Assembly (NCBI GenBank): GCA_963457665.1
Contig: OY735219.1
Span: 16,184,032 to 16,248,031 of the forward strand
Source: Thysanoteuthis rhombus
Lineage: Eukaryota > Mollusca > Cephalopoda > Oegopsida > Thysanoteuthidae
Length of the DNA: 64,000 bases
Direction of reading: 5' to 3'
How positions within the stretch are numbered: the stretch's first letter is position 1; the number at the start of each line of letters is the position of its first letter. The notes beneath the pieces were generated by a model that saw only the letters and a list, made by a program, of their open reading frames with translations, was not told the DNA's origin and did no database searches. Positions 21,166-32,733 of the stretch are shown here, in pieces. The translations under genes and the position numbers were made by a program.

Positions 21166-21864
21166 TCTTCTTCAATTGTCATCATAGAATTGAATAGTAT
21201 GCATCACTTCAGCCTGTACTCAAAGACAAGAATATTAGTTGAAATGAATGTCAAATGACATCTCATCTTACAAATATTGAATTATGTATGAAAATCCAAT
21301 TATGTCTCCGTCTTCATAGTTTCCAATTTGAGTAAGTGATGTTGAGGAACAAACTCATAATTTGAAATTGTTTTTTGATTATTCTTGTCCGAATTTTGTT
21401 AGACAGGGTGTATTAATCAGTAACAATGATATAGTCATACTATTTTCCTCGTCTACATATTCATTCATTCACAACATTTTGGCCATGTACTTTCAATGAA
21501 CTAAGAACACCTGATGAAGGCTGAAGAGTACACAACCAAAACATGAATAAATGGATAAAAATGACAAGGAAAATAGTCCAACCATACCTTGCACAATGTT
21601 TTTTTAATTGTTTGGATAAATGAGAAACAATGCCTATAATATGGTAATGTCCTTCAATATTTGATAGGATATAGATCTTCTGTAGTATTACATAGCTTTA
21701 AAATAACTGAAAACTGTTTTATTTTGAAACTTCAAATAAAAGGGCAATGTGTATAACTTGGCAGAAACCTTATTGATTTGATGGAACATAAATCTACCAG
21801 GAAATAGTTTACAAATGTTTTAAATTATAAGATTATTTATTTCTTATCAATAAAATTCAAGAAT
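21166..21864. other. AT-rich spacer
   Basis: Nothing recognised. Confidence 0.5.
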
Positions 21865-21866
21865 TA

Positions 21867-22336
21867 CAGTAAACCCTCATTAATTCAGCACTGATTTCAA
21901 ATTTGCCAAAGTAATGCACGAATCTGCTGCTCATTTATTTGGTTGCTCTGAATCTCTTTACCTTTTAACAAGCTTTTGTAAACACAGGCAAGTGATTCCT
22001 ACTTGTTTCCTAGCATTTATTAATATCATTTGCTCTCATTTAACCCCAGTTATGACTCCTGTGAATGAAGGAAGTGCATTTCATGCTGTGAAATGAAAAC
22101 ATTGTACATTATTGATTAAAGACAAGGTTCATCTGGGCCTCTTTAGCACATTTCTTCATTAAATTTTTACCTGCTTTTCTTCTATTGTTTCTGTTCTTTT
22201 ATCTAACTTGTTCTCATTTGCGTAATATTTTGAAGGTATGATGAGGTGATCAATTATTGTTTGGGAGCAATACTTCTGTGATTTGACATTTTCACTCCTC
22301 CAGTCCCGACGATGCCAGATTAGTAGAGGTCTACTG
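21867..22336. mobile_element. Tigger/pogo-like MITE with TA target duplication
   Basis: Begins cagtaaaccctcattaattc and ends with the inverted partner 'agtagaggtctactg'; TA lies directly outside both ends (21865-21866 and 22337-22338). Terminal CAG...CTG, TA duplication and a 'cagtaaacc...taatccggca' type of end are known features of pogo/Tigger elements in the Tc1-mariner superfamily. About 17 of the outer 24 bases pair. The 470 bp inside carries no transposase. A related, more worn copy lies at 30889-31385. Confidence 0.75.
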
Positions 22337-22610
22337 TATAGCATTGCTCATTACTTGTAGGGAATTTTTTAGAGTAAAATTCATTGAGAGGAAAATATAC
22401 ATTGCTTAATTCCAGTTGAACAAACAAGTAATGATCCAATACCCAAACATAATGTTAAATTGACCTAAAGGTTCCCTTCTTTTGCTGTTAGATGGCATTA
22501 GTAGTGATCAGCCTCAACTAAATTCATTCAAAAAGATTGCTTTTTATTGCTGTGATAGCATTCATATCAATGTATTTTCAAAAAATTGCATATTTTTATT
22601 TATTGATTCT
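22337..22610. other. AT-rich spacer
   Basis: Lies between the MITE and the mariner fragment. Nothing recognised. Confidence 0.4.
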
Positions 22611-22617
22611 AATATTG

Positions 22618-22965
22618 AGGATGGAAGAAAATGAGCGGTATTTTCAGCATATTATGCTTTTTTATTTTAAGAAAGGTAAAAATGCAACTCAAACATCCAA
22701 AAAAAACAATTTATGCAGTCTATGGCAAATATGCTGTGAATGATTGAAAATGGTCAGAAGTGGTTTCAAAAGTTCTTTGCTAAAGATTTCTTGCTGAATG
22801 ATGCTCCAGGGTTAGGTAGACCGATTAAGGTTGATAGCAATCAAATGAAGACATTACTTGAGAATCATCAACATCATACAATATGAAAGATAGCCAACAT
22901 ACTCAAAATATCCAAATTATTGATTTGAATGAGTATTACTTCCAATTAGACCAACAAAAGGCAGC
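22618..22965 (+). pseudogene. Mariner transposase N-terminal fragment
   Basis: The frame from 22621 reads MEENERYFQHIMLFYFKKGK, the first helix-turn-helix of mariner transposases ('IRHIMLYEFKKGxxAxxTxxxI'). After a frameshift it continues KWFQKF, then DFLLNDAPGLGRPIKVDS, then MKTLLENHQHHTI, then a stop, then KIANILKISK. This is the second DNA-binding domain with its GRP hinge, typical of DD34D mariners and of the transposon part of SETMAR. At least one frameshift and two in-frame stops are present. The catalytic domain is not seen downstream. Clearly a dead remnant. Confidence 0.9.
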
Positions 22966-23520
22966 AATTGACAGAAAGTGTCTGGAATTAGAATACTACA
23001 TCCTTTCTCTCAGGATTATACTACATGGCATGTATCTGAGGTGACCAGACAAATAGGTACAGCTTGGCTGGAATGTTTTCACTCATCCATTGTATAGAGG
23101 GTTCCCGGGTGATGTTTTCGAATAGCCCCCTCCCTTGGCTTAATGGTGGAATGATCCTATTAACTCCATGCTTTTATCTCATATATGCATACCTAAAAAG
23201 AGATGAATTTGATTAACAAGTAGATAGCATTTTCAATTTAACAAGCTAGCTGAGACATGGCCAAATTAAATTTATGCTTTAAAAATATCCTGGAATGAGG
23301 ATGTAACAAAAATCAAAAGCTTTTCTTTACTTGGTTTTAAAAGGACAATCATCCTGTTTGGGGATTGATGCTTGGAAAGGGACAATGAGAAAGGAAACTT
23401 GTACAGCATCACCAGCACTCTTTCATTTTTGTATGCCAGTAACGGTTTCCTTAACGCTATTGGCTATGAGAAAGATAGAGCTTTGATATGTCCTTTTTCT
23501 GTTTTCCAGAAAGTGTTACC
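22966..23520. other. Spacer with a foldback B fragment
   Basis: 23088-23140 holds a short right-arm piece of foldback element B ('gatgttttcgaatagccccc'). The rest is AT-rich with no recognised feature. Confidence 0.45.
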
Positions 23521-23521
23521 A

Positions 23522-23760
23522 TAAAACTAGCATTGTACCCATTAAAAATGACTGGATTATTTATGTATGGATAAATTAGACCAATATATATTTTAGCATA
23601 AATTTCAAACAAAATGAGGATTTTTTCTTTTAATTTAAAAAAAATGTTATTAAAATTAAAACAGAGAGAAAATTGGTGAATTTAGCTTAGGTTGTCGAGA
23701 AAAACAGATTTATGCTTTCATTTTTTAAATCTTTTTATTGCTATAAAAAATGTTTCCTAA
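23522..23760 (+). repeat. F-type interspersed repeat, copy 3
   Basis: Contains attgtacccattaaaaatga, 'gattatttatgtatggataa', then the AT-rich continuation shared with 16946 and 28843. Confidence 0.55.
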
Positions 23761-26165
23761 ATATTTTGCATAGTGGCAGTAGGAGAGTAAAGTCTAAGGA
23801 AAGAGATGGTGAGGTATTGGTAGAGAAGGTCAGAAGGCAGACATATTGTCTTTCTTTCCTGTTTTTTTTAGTTTGTAGAAAAAATGCATGATGAATACAT
23901 AAAATCATTCTCCAATTTTCTTGTGACTGAGCAAACGAACCAGCCAGCCTAGAGAAATTTATAAGCGCTTTTATGTCTTAAGATGAAAACTTTAATGATT
24001 TGTAACCAGGATTAAACTGTATGACAAGTTCTATTTCATGAAATTATACTAATTTTACTATTTCAGTTCTTACACAGAACTATATATCCAATATATAAGC
24101 CTGGCTGCTGCAGTCAATCTCCACCCCTATTTCTATCCCAACTGAGGATGATTATTGCAACTTTTGTATTGAATAAATTTCAAAGATTGTGAGCATAAAC
24201 TACTATGGACCTTTTGTTTCTCTCTCTTTTTCACACCCAACTTGTCCAGAAAATAATTTTAAAACCCAAGATAAAAATCACTCCCCAAAACAGGTTTCTA
24301 AGAACAATTAATTAGGTGAGGATTTTTCTTGTTATAGTGGTAAAACAAAGTCAACTCCAGTCTTTGAGTGGTTTGACAAAAACTGATGTACATTTATTTC
24401 AGCTTCTATCCTAAAGGCCATTTGGAGAACTAAAATGTTGAAGACGCTACTTGTTTCCAGAAATAAATCTCAAATTTACTGTGTGCTACAGGCCAAAATG
24501 TTATTATTTCCATAGGCTTATCCGATTTTCATTCTTTTACTCTGAAATGTTGTAAGTCAAAATTGGGATGTGTCCTTGACGCTGGAGCATTCTTGATGCC
24601 AGGATATATGGCAATTCACTGCTCTATTGAGAGAAAAGTTGAAAATTGTGGGCAAAAATATGTTGTGCATGAGAGAGCGAAACAAGCAAACAAACAAACT
24701 GTAGACAATCACCTTTTTTTTCTCCCTTGATAAGGAAGCATTTCCAATAAGTTTCTTGTTTTCTCCTTTTTTTTTCTCACACAAGAACTTCATCATTAAA
24801 TAAGTTGTAAAAAATGGTGCTTATAATTCAGTCTAATGTAGGTATTTTACTACTGGTAATGTTATTCTTTGCAATGTAAATTTCTTCGCTTGCATAAAAA
24901 AAGCTATTAGCAACATGAGATGCAAGTCTTTCTTGTCTATAATTTTGGGAAGAGTTTTGAACATTCATTGAGTTTTTTGGACAAATTCATTTAAATAAAA
25001 AGGGTTCTTGGTCATGATAAGGTTAGGAACCATTGGTGTATGTATTTGTGCATTTATTCAGGTTAAAAAGAATATAGGCAAATGTGGGCTTGTTCTTTAC
25101 AATTTACACATTTACAGATGTTCCATATAGATTTTGTTGAATATCGGTTTCTAAGCTAATTGCTTTGTCAAACTGGACAAAAACTCCACTGTCAGCCATT
25201 CTTACCTCAACTATTATGTTTTTCATCCAGTCCCTGTATTTTATTGAGCAACCATTTTTACTGGATGCTCTGGAATATACATTCTACTTGTATGGAAAGA
25301 AGTTCCCAACTCTTTCACTTGTATAGACCCCTTTTATTTGTTTTCTTTTGATTGTCTGCTTTTTCGCAGGTTAAAATTATCACCCATTCTGTTACAATGG
25401 TTGAAGAGGGCATTGAGGCTGTCATCTAATGTTAATGCTCTCCGATGTTTGTAATTAAGTTTGTTTTTGTTTGTTTTGTGCTTTTTTTTTCTTTAGAGAT
25501 TTTGGAGTAAATGCAGAATATCAGCTTTAATATTAGAATGTAGATCGATTGAACAAAGACCAGGATTTTTCAACATATTCCCTCACTTATCCATATTAAT
25601 ACTGAAGCAATGTAAAATATCAATCTATGAACAAAATCATATACAATTTGAAGCAAGCTAAACGCTTCTTAATTCCCTCACCCAAAAAGGAACCACACAC
25701 ATACACAATAATTAGCCATTAAGTAAAACAAAAACATCACCCCTAAAAAGTCCACTATTTCTGAACAAATGTTTACAAAATGTCTGTAACCTTTGTTCAT
25801 GCCTCCTAATTTTTTGAATAGAAATCCAATTAAGCATTACAGTTTCTATACAATTTTGAAATGCTTAGCATTTGCCACTCATGTGTTGTCATAACATAAC
25901 ATTATTGCTTAAAATGAATAGATATTTTGAATATTGTCTCATTTAAAGTTACCACTTTGATAGAGGTGAAATGTAACAAATGTCAGTAGAATAATCTTAT
26001 ATATATATAATGATTTACATGCAATCATCGTTTTTTTTGTTTTTTTTGTTCATCCCTCATTTTAAACCAAATTCATACCTTTGGATACATTGTAATCCAA
26101 CTAATCATCACATACAGCCCCTGCTGACTTAGGACCTGAAATGACTTGAAAAACACTACCAACTA
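23761..26165. other. AT-rich spacer
   Basis: Long stretch without a recognised gene or repeat family. A segment near 24548-24580 ('gtaagtcaaaattggga') resembles 45785-45810 weakly. T-runs occur at about 25480 and 26030-26047. Confidence 0.45.
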
Positions 26166-26170
26166 ATATG

Positions 26171-26172
26171 TT

Positions 26173-26204
<32 letters not shown>
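26171..26204. repeat. (TG)n(TA)n microsatellite
   Basis: TG repeats passing into about eleven TA units. Confidence 0.9.
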
Positions 26205-26309
26205 AACATATCTTAGAAATTTATGCATTTATAAAAACATGCATAAGCATACATGAAAGAATTACACTGTAATTATACATATCTATGACATGTAAGAATC
26301 ACTCTAGGA

Positions 26310-26760
26310 TGGCAAATTTTTGGTAGAGCAAGCTAAACCTTTAAGAACAAGAAAATTACATTAGTCTGAAAAAGAAAGGTGTAAAACTAACATATCCTGA
26401 TAGTCACCTATGAAACTGAAACATTGAACCTAATCAAAAAAGTGACTATCAAACTGAAAACCATGCAACGCGCACAAGAGAATCATGTTTAACATCACAT
26501 GGGGAGATCACGAAAAAGAGAAGAGACAGGGATATCATAGAATCCATTAGAAAACTCAAATGGTTATGGGCTGATTGAATGGTAGACAACGGATAGACAT
26601 CATGACTCAAAATGGATCCCCAGAGATCATATGCAAAAATATGGCAGGCAAAATATAGGATGACGTGACAAACTAGATAAGTTAAGAAAGTATTGGCTCT
26701 GCAATGCCAATGACAGAGATGTCTGGCGATTGCACAAGACAACGGAAACAGCTTGGGTTT
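26310..26760 (+). mobile_element. RTE-type LINE 3' end, copy with many lesions
   Basis: The plus strand, read across frames, gives pieces of the same C-terminal protein as at 28.5 kb: 'AQENHV', 'MGRSRKREETG', then IPRDHMQKYGRQNIG, then DKLDKLRKYWLCNANDRDVW. Stops and frameshifts interrupt it. The GAT-type tail is lost or replaced by 'tttaattacttt'. Confidence 0.8.
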
Positions 26761-27334
26761 TAATTACTTTGGTATTTTTCATTATGTTTAGCATATACCG
26801 CGTACACTTCCATGTAATCTCAATAAATGAGAATTGTCAAATTCTATTTTTAGTACAAAATATTGTCAAATTGTGGTTGTATATCACTTGAACAGTCAGT
26901 AGGAATGAGTAGCTAAAAATATTTTCAGATAAGTAAAACATTGATTTGTTTGAAGCCACAGCAAAGATGAGACTTTTTCTCTATTTTTCCATTTCAAATT
27001 TTATTGTTTGCTTACAAAAGAAAGATTAAGAAAACGTTGCATTTTCAATGAAGTTGATCGGCCTGATGAAATGAGGTCACAGATTAGATTTTGCCCGTGG
27101 ACCATAGTTTGCCACCCACTACTCATGTTGATGGTCATGGAATTTACTGAAATGCTTGAATTTTTCAGACCAAATGGCTTTTTGGGAAGAGATAAGCAGC
27201 ACCGATGAAAGGGAGCAAATAAATAAACTACAAGAACTTAGTTAAATTTTTAAAGTAGAAATATTTTCATGAAATTTCACTCTGCTCTTTTGATCCCAAT
27301 TGGCTATATGGTTATTTTCTAAAATAGAAGAAAA
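26761..27334. other. AT-rich spacer
   Basis: A short piece near 27090-27120 ('accatagtttgccaccca') resembles the end of the hAT-like element at 50990-51320. Otherwise nothing recognised. Confidence 0.4.
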
Positions 27335-27700
27335 CAGGTCTGGTTAGTCATTCAATAGAAACTGTCACATGACCAATATCTTTTGATAGCATACCATGTT
27401 GAGATGATCAATGAATAGGCTACTTTTGCTGGGCAGTGATCACTGACAGTCTGGAATTTCAAAAAACAAGCATGAACATTGCCGATTTAGCATAAAATTT
27501 CATTGTAAATCGACCCCTCCACTAAAAACCTACTTAAGGGGAATTTAAGAAAAAAAAAATATATATGAAGTAAATGTATAAATGTATAAATTTTCAGCCC
27601 ACTAGCTTCATTTGCGCGGCCTGTACTAACATGTATACATAGGTATCTTCAGTTTTCTTGTTGGTCTGCCTGGCTATGTTGACAGTTTCTAGTATTAATT
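27335..27700 (+). mobile_element. C family element, copy 2
   Basis: Starts caggtctggttagtcattc and keeps the order 'gaccaatatcttttgatagc', 'gggcagtgatcactgacag', 'aaaacaagcatgaacattgc', 'gcccactagcttcatttg', 'tatgttgacagtttct'. Somewhat shortened in the middle. Confidence 0.7.
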
Positions 27701-27854
27701 TACAAATAGATGACCATGATAACCTGAAGGTAATTGGATTGGATAGACATGACTAATAGAAAAATAAACTATTCTGAGAGAAAAGTCAAATAGCATTATT
27801 TCAACCCTTTTCACTGTTATATTACTCATACTCCTGTCTTCCCTAATGTTATGT

Positions 27855-28190
27855 TATCCATTTATATAAATTGTGAACCGTCTGTTTGTCTGTCATGCAG
27901 TAGAAACCACCAAAACAAGGGTGCAGCCCAACCAAATTTGGCGTGTATACTCAATGGACCCTAAGGAAAATTTTAAGTAAAAAGTTTTCTGATTTTCAAG
28001 AAAAAACCTTTTGTGGCATTTTTTGTTTGCACTCACTCTAATGATACTCTGACTTCCATCTATATCCACTTGATTAAGGATGTGTACTTATTGGACCCAG
28101 GAGATTTTTTTGAAGTGAAAACTTTTCTGAGTTTTGGAAATTAATTTTTTTTTCTTCCATCCTCCCTGATAATTTAAACTAAATGTGATC
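27855..28190 (+). repeat. Interspersed repeat with an internal duplication
   Basis: Two successive units of about 165 bases share 'caatggaccctaaggaaaat'-like and 'aagtttctgattttcaa'-like blocks (first near 27950-28005, second near 28090-28140). The left end contains 'ctgtttgtctgtcatgcagt'. It resembles a common type of animal interspersed repeat; no other copy in this window. Confidence 0.45.
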
Positions 28191-28527
28191 CAAGAGTTCA
28201 TGATGGTGATGATTTTTAAATAAGGTGCAATCCAATGAATACATAATTCAAATCTGTAATCTTTTATCTCAGATAGGAATGAGCAGAATATTATTATAAT
28301 TTCTATCTGGTCAAAAAATTAAGCCTTCCACAGAAAATTGCTGAAATTTTGGGCAGATTTTTGGCTAGTGCAAGTAAATGCCCATTACTTTCAGTGGTCT
28401 GTGTCAGTATGTTTACACAGTAATTTGAAAGTTTAATACACTGTATTGTTAACAAAAATACTCGTATTTATTTTGGTAAAAAAAAAAATTGATACATTAG
28501 TAACAATAGCAGCTGTATTAGTTGTAC

Positions 28528-28705
28528 TTATGATCCCCAGAGATCACATAAGAAACCGAGGCCGACAGAACACAAGATGGAGAGATGATCTGGACAGATT
28601 CAGGAAATACTGGCTCCGCGACGCCGATGGTAGAGAATTGTGGCAAATTCTGGGGAAGGTCTATGTCCAATGACGGACATTTAAAGACTGATGATGATGA
28701 TGCTA
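28528..28705 (+). mobile_element. RTE-type LINE extreme 3' end
   Basis: Open frame ending IPRDHIRNRGRQNTRWRDDL, then DRFRKYWLRDADGRELW, then the terminal KVYVQ and a stop. This is the end of the second half of the RTE-type LINE protein. It is followed by 'tgacggacatttaaagactg' and a short (GAT)n tail, the usual RTE 3' terminus. Best-preserved of the five copies. Only the last ~55 codons are present, so it is strongly 5'-truncated. Confidence 0.9.
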
Positions 28706-28723
28706 TCAGTAGAATGAAAACCT

Positions 28724-28744
28724 GCACACACACACACACACACA
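28724..28744. repeat. (CA)n microsatellite
   Basis: Ten CA units just beyond the LINE tail. Confidence 0.9.
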
Positions 28745-28842
28745 ACAGAACAGCTGAATTAGTGTTTGTGTGTTGGCTTTATCTCCTTCCTCTCTTTCTG
28801 TTCATAGTCACTGACTGAAAGAGCTGGCAAATATGTAATAAT

Positions 28843-29040
28843 TTCTAGCATAATACTGGTCAAAAATGAAAAAATCATTTATGTAAGGATGAATTACACT
28901 AGTATATTTTCTAGTGTAAATGTATTTATTGCAAACAAAAAAACATACCTTGAAAAAATGTATTGTACTCTCAATTTTTCATATTTTCTGTCTTTTGATA
29001 ATTTTAAAAAAGGCAACAGGATGAGGTGAAAAATGAAACA
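28843..29040 (+). repeat. F-type interspersed repeat, copy 4
   Basis: 'tctagcataatactggtcaa' start, then 'tttatgtaaggatgaattac', 'gtatttattgcaaacaaaaa', and 'gataattttaaaaaaggcaa', as in the other F copies. Confidence 0.5.
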
Positions 29041-29843
29041 GACATATCATTAGCAGCAGTAGTTATATTACTAGCAGCCCAATTCCAGTGAACACACTAA
29101 CACAAAACAGAGCTTTGGTCCATTTTATGTCTATGTTTGCATTACCCCTTCCTCTCTTTCTGTTTGTTTGTTGGTTTTCTGTCAAAGCAAAGTGACAAGG
29201 CGTTTAATATTATAAGAGTAGAAAATAGCCTTTTAAGATTGTTAATTATTGTCTTTATACATAGTGGGTATTAACAATTTCAATACCTTGTGTTTCCATA
29301 CTTTTGAATAGTTACCATTTAATAGAGTTGAATGCAGGTTATTTGTGAGAAGATTGGTTGCTGAGAAACAATGATTTGAAAAATGAAAAATACATTGGTA
29401 TCTCAAGTTTGAAGGATGATATTTCATGCCTGCCTGCCTGCATCTTAGTATCTGCTTGTACATTTATCTCCTAGTGACTACTGTGGAACTCTTTGATTAA
29501 AAAGAATGGCACTCTGTTGTAATTTGAATTGAGGAAAATTTGAAAAATTATCAAAAATTATATGGGAATTTAATCAAAATTCCTTCCCTTCAAATTATTT
29601 TTTGAATTCCTAGCTTGAACTTGGGAGTTAAGGAAGTTGATGCTATTACTCCCGTAAGGAGATATGTATAAGCAAAGAAAAATGTGTGTGTGTGTGTGTG
29701 CTCCAGGCATTGGTACACAATTAGTAGAAGATTTGATCTCTACGATGTCTGTGCAAAAAGTATCAAGCCATTTTATATATGATATAACTTGGCAACCATG
29801 TTTGAACACTCACTCTCCTATGAGGTTAAACCGTCAGCAGTAA
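29041..29843. other. AT-rich spacer
   Basis: A short GT repeat lies near 29683-29701 and a weak G-type piece near 29480-29530. No gene recognised. Confidence 0.4.
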
Positions 29844-29849
29844 ATGAGC

Positions 29850-30128
29850 TTGGTACTGTGTAACAGTCACATTCCAATTCTTTGTGTGTTTTGCAAGTTT
29901 TTTTGTGCGAAACATTGCGTCAGCCAAATCTATCTCTCCCTCTACTATTCAGATTTATCTTCCTGCAACTTCTTACCTTTTCTCATTGAAAAGGAGTTAT
30001 CAGACTATGGACCAGATCAAGTGAATGCAACAAAACATCTGTTGGTAATCCTGAAAGAGGACTTTGCAAACTGTGTGAAATGTGGAAAGTATGTGAGGCT
30101 CAGAGGAAAATACTTTGAAGTGAACTAA
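29850..30128 (+). pseudogene. Mariner transposase C-terminal fragment
   Basis: The open frame contains a worn 'DNARPH' equivalent (LCNSHIP), then YYSDLSSCNFLPFLIEKEL, which corresponds to the mariner block 'PYSPDLxPCDFFLFPxLK' holding the last catalytic Asp. Then come QVNATKHLL, LKEDFANCV and the end GKYFEVN, matching the usual C-terminus 'xDFxxCFxxWxxRxxxCIxxxGxYFEGD'. The second catalytic Asp position appears as Cys. The frame ends at a normal-looking stop, but the catalytic core upstream is missing. It is a different copy from the N-terminal fragment at 22.6 kb. Confidence 0.75.
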
Positions 30129-30365
30129 AATACCATTACCCTAGGTTGGCAGGATACTTTCTGGACAGATCTTGTATTCTCCTTTTGCATATGTTATTAT
30201 AGAGTCTCCTTGCACTATCCCTTGACATTTTTTTGTTATCTGAGTTGTTAAGGCAGAAATAAAAACATTAAGAATGACAAAATAATTGTCCAAGTAGTCT
30301 ATAGGAGGAAAGATCTTTAAAAAAAAATGTCAGTGTAAATCTTTTATACCAACATAATAACAGGA

Positions 30366-30812
30366 AAACATAAACAGGTCTGGTCAGTCACACAATAGAA
30401 ATTGTCACTTTACTAATGTCTATTTGTAGCATGCTGTATTGGGGGTGATCAATTAAAATATTGGAAAAATGGGTGATCAATGGATAAGTTATCTCTTGCC
30501 TTTTATTGGGCAGTGATCACTTCTAAGGTCTAAATTTTCAAAAAAACTACATGAATGCTGCTGGACACAGTCTGAGTGACCTTAGCAAAAACTTACATCA
30601 CAAATTGAGCACCCACCCCCACCTCAGCTGCTGAAAACCTATTGGGGGGATTTTGAAAAACAAAAGAAGGTTTTTCTAGACATAGTAATAATTGAATGTT
30701 TACATTTTCAACCTTATAGCTCCATTCGTGTGAAAAAAATATATATAGATAGCCAGCCAAACCCACTGAAGAAGCTTATGTTGACAGTTTTGGTTGATGG
30801 TTTCTAACAGAG
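30366..30812 (+). mobile_element. C family element, copy 3
   Basis: Starts acaggtctggtcagtcac. Contains 'gggcagtgatcacttctaag', 'acatgaatgctgctggacac', 'tctagacatagtaataattg', 'agctccattcgtgtg', 'agccagccaaaccc' and 'ttgacagttttggttgatgg'. One of the fuller copies (~445 bp). Confidence 0.75.
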
Positions 30813-30888
30813 TTACAAAACCATTGTCAGATAAGCAAAGAAAATACAGAAAATCATGTGGAAGAATGAGAAGAATTTTTGTAATCTG

Positions 30889-31385
30889 GTTCCTTCACTA
30901 ATTCGGCACAGATTCCAAATTTTCCAGGTTATAGTAATTTCAAATTTCCTCAGGTACAACGACAACCTGCTGCATCTTTCTTGGTGGCACTAAATCTATT
31001 CACCTGTTAACGCACTTTTATGAACAGACACGTTTAAAGATGTTTATGATCCTGGCAGCCCCCACCTTTGCAGACATGCAACTTTGCCTGAATGTAAATT
31101 AGTATTCAATTCAGAGTTGCTCAACTTTCTTTTGTTAGCTAATTCCTGTTCATTTACCCCTAATCTCAACTTCATCTATGCAGTTCATCACTTCATAAAA
31201 ATTTCACTTGTTTTTCTTTTAATGTGTCACTTCCCTTATTATCTAACTTGCACTTATTTAGTTTGATATTTTGAAGGTAGGATGGTTGATTAGGTTAGGT
31301 ATTATTTCAAGGTAATCCTTCTGTGAATTGGCTTTTCACCAGTCCGGCACTCCTCAGGTACCAATGGTGTGAGATTAGGGAAAGT
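30889..31385. mobile_element. Tigger/pogo-like MITE, worn copy
   Basis: Internal blocks align with 21867-22336 ('cactaattcggcacagattc', 'ttatctaacttgcacttatt', 'atattttgaaggtaggatgg', 'ttctgtgaattggctttt'). The ends are degraded, so boundaries are approximate and no TA duplication can be set. Confidence 0.6.
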
Positions 31386-31604
31386 CTTTTGTATAGGCAG
31401 ATGGGGTTGGCATTTTCATCCAGTTGACAATAATTTTGCTGTTGTAAGCCACCAATACTTTTCACACTACCTTTCACAATTACTCAATGCAGCATTTTTA
31501 ATATGGCATCAAGGCTTTACATGTTCAAGTGGGAAAAGAAAATATCACCACAAGTGGACATAAATGTGGCTGACGTGATATGCTACGCAAGTAATTAGGC
31601 ATAA

Positions 31605-31745
31605 AACATAGAGAGCAAGAAAAAGATGAATAAAGAAAGGAAAGAGATAGAAAGTGTAAGGGAAAAGAGAGAGAGGTGTGAGTCAAAAAGAGAGGATTAA
31701 GGAGGAAGATGATAGCAAAAAATAGATTGAGAACTAGAAAGCATT
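31605..31745. repeat. Purine-rich (GA) tract
   Basis: About 140 bases of mostly A and G on the plus strand, with 'agaaag' and 'gagag' runs. Low complexity, no frame. Confidence 0.7.
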
Positions 31746-31764
31746 CAGAGAGTGACTGCCCATG

Positions 31765-31960
31765 TCATTTCTTTGGGAACTTTTGGAGATATCATGTTGT
31801 GTAAGAATAGCTACAATACAGGGGAGGTAACTGTGTATGAATCTGATCCAAAGTTTACTCACTTCTTTAGTTGTCTATTAGCCCACCCTTCACAAAAATT
31901 CATTAGAATTTTTTTAGATATTGTGTGTATAGATAGGTGGACAGACAGACAGACGGAAAA
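31765..31960 (-). repeat. D-type repeat, copy 3
   Basis: On the minus strand: 'tctgtctgtctgtccacc', then 'acaatatctaaaaaaattct', then a second 'atatctccaaaagttccc'. D-type structure in inverted orientation. It is followed on the plus strand by 'agacaaaggaagagag' units at 32030-32115. Confidence 0.5.
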
Positions 31961-32640
31961 ACAGACACAGAGGAATATCTCCATATCTACCAATTTCAGA
32001 GGCAAAGGTAAAGAATGAACAGGAAAGAAAACAGGAAGACAGACAAAGGAAGAGAGAAAGAAATGAATAGACAAAGGAAGAGAGAAGACAATAGACAGAG
32101 AAAGAAAGTAGCAGAAGAATCTATAAGAAATATATCACTGTGGCATCATAATGCATCCCTCATATAGTGAGGCACCCAACTCCTTGCTATTATTGATAAA
32201 CATCCCTGTTGTTACCTTTAACATTCTGATTGGTCACTCTTTAAGGAGAGAAGAATCAATACATTGCTATTTTTCACCGATTCTTTTTCATGGTCGAACA
32301 GATTTTCAAGACCCTTACAGAAAAGCCAACGCTGTCTGAGATGTCAGACATGTTTTTATAGGTTGTTTCATGTTTTTTCTCCATTTTTTTTATGTGTTTC
32401 TCCTAAGTTCAGCATATTTCTGCTGTTGAGATTGATACTTTTCGAATGAACTGGACATTTCATGCAATTTAATCACCAAGAGAGAGAGAGAGAAAAAAAA
32501 TTTGACCAGCATTGGAATATTCAATTTCCTGCAAGAGTGTCTTTAATGGTTCCTGCGACTTCAAGAAGGTTTTGAAATTTTTGTGCTTTTTTTTTTCCTT
32601 CTCCTTTTTCTTTATGACCTGTGCTACTGGCATTTGATTG
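31961..32640. other. Spacer with GA-rich tandem motif
   Basis: 32030-32115 repeats 'gacaaaggaagagagaa' imperfectly about three times. A minus-strand frame at 32469-32666 is Lys-rich ('KKKEKEKKKHKNFK') and directly follows the candidate exon below in another frame; its reality is unclear. Confidence 0.4.
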
Positions 32641-32649
32641 CTGATAGCT

Positions 32650-32733
32650 CTACCGTCTGTCTTCATAGCTGAGGTGCAAAATTAAATCACTTTCCTCAGA
32701 CAGAGGCTTCCAAGAGTCGATGCCAGACATGCT
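32650..32733 (-). CDS. Candidate short exon, strand uncertain
   Basis: On the minus strand a strong 3' splice site, 'cttttactttccctttcag', ends at 32734. The sequence after it is open for 27 codons, reading SMSGIDSWKPLSEESDLILH and on to a TAG at 32650-32652. It would be a last coding exon. The plus strand also has an acceptor-like 'atcactttcctcag' followed by an open TEASKSRCQTCSERE and a GTAAAA. I do not recognise either product, and both may be chance. The region is a little GC-richer than its surroundings. Confidence 0.25.
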   Translation of the reverse strand, partial: SMSGIDSWKPLSEESDLILHLSYEDRR

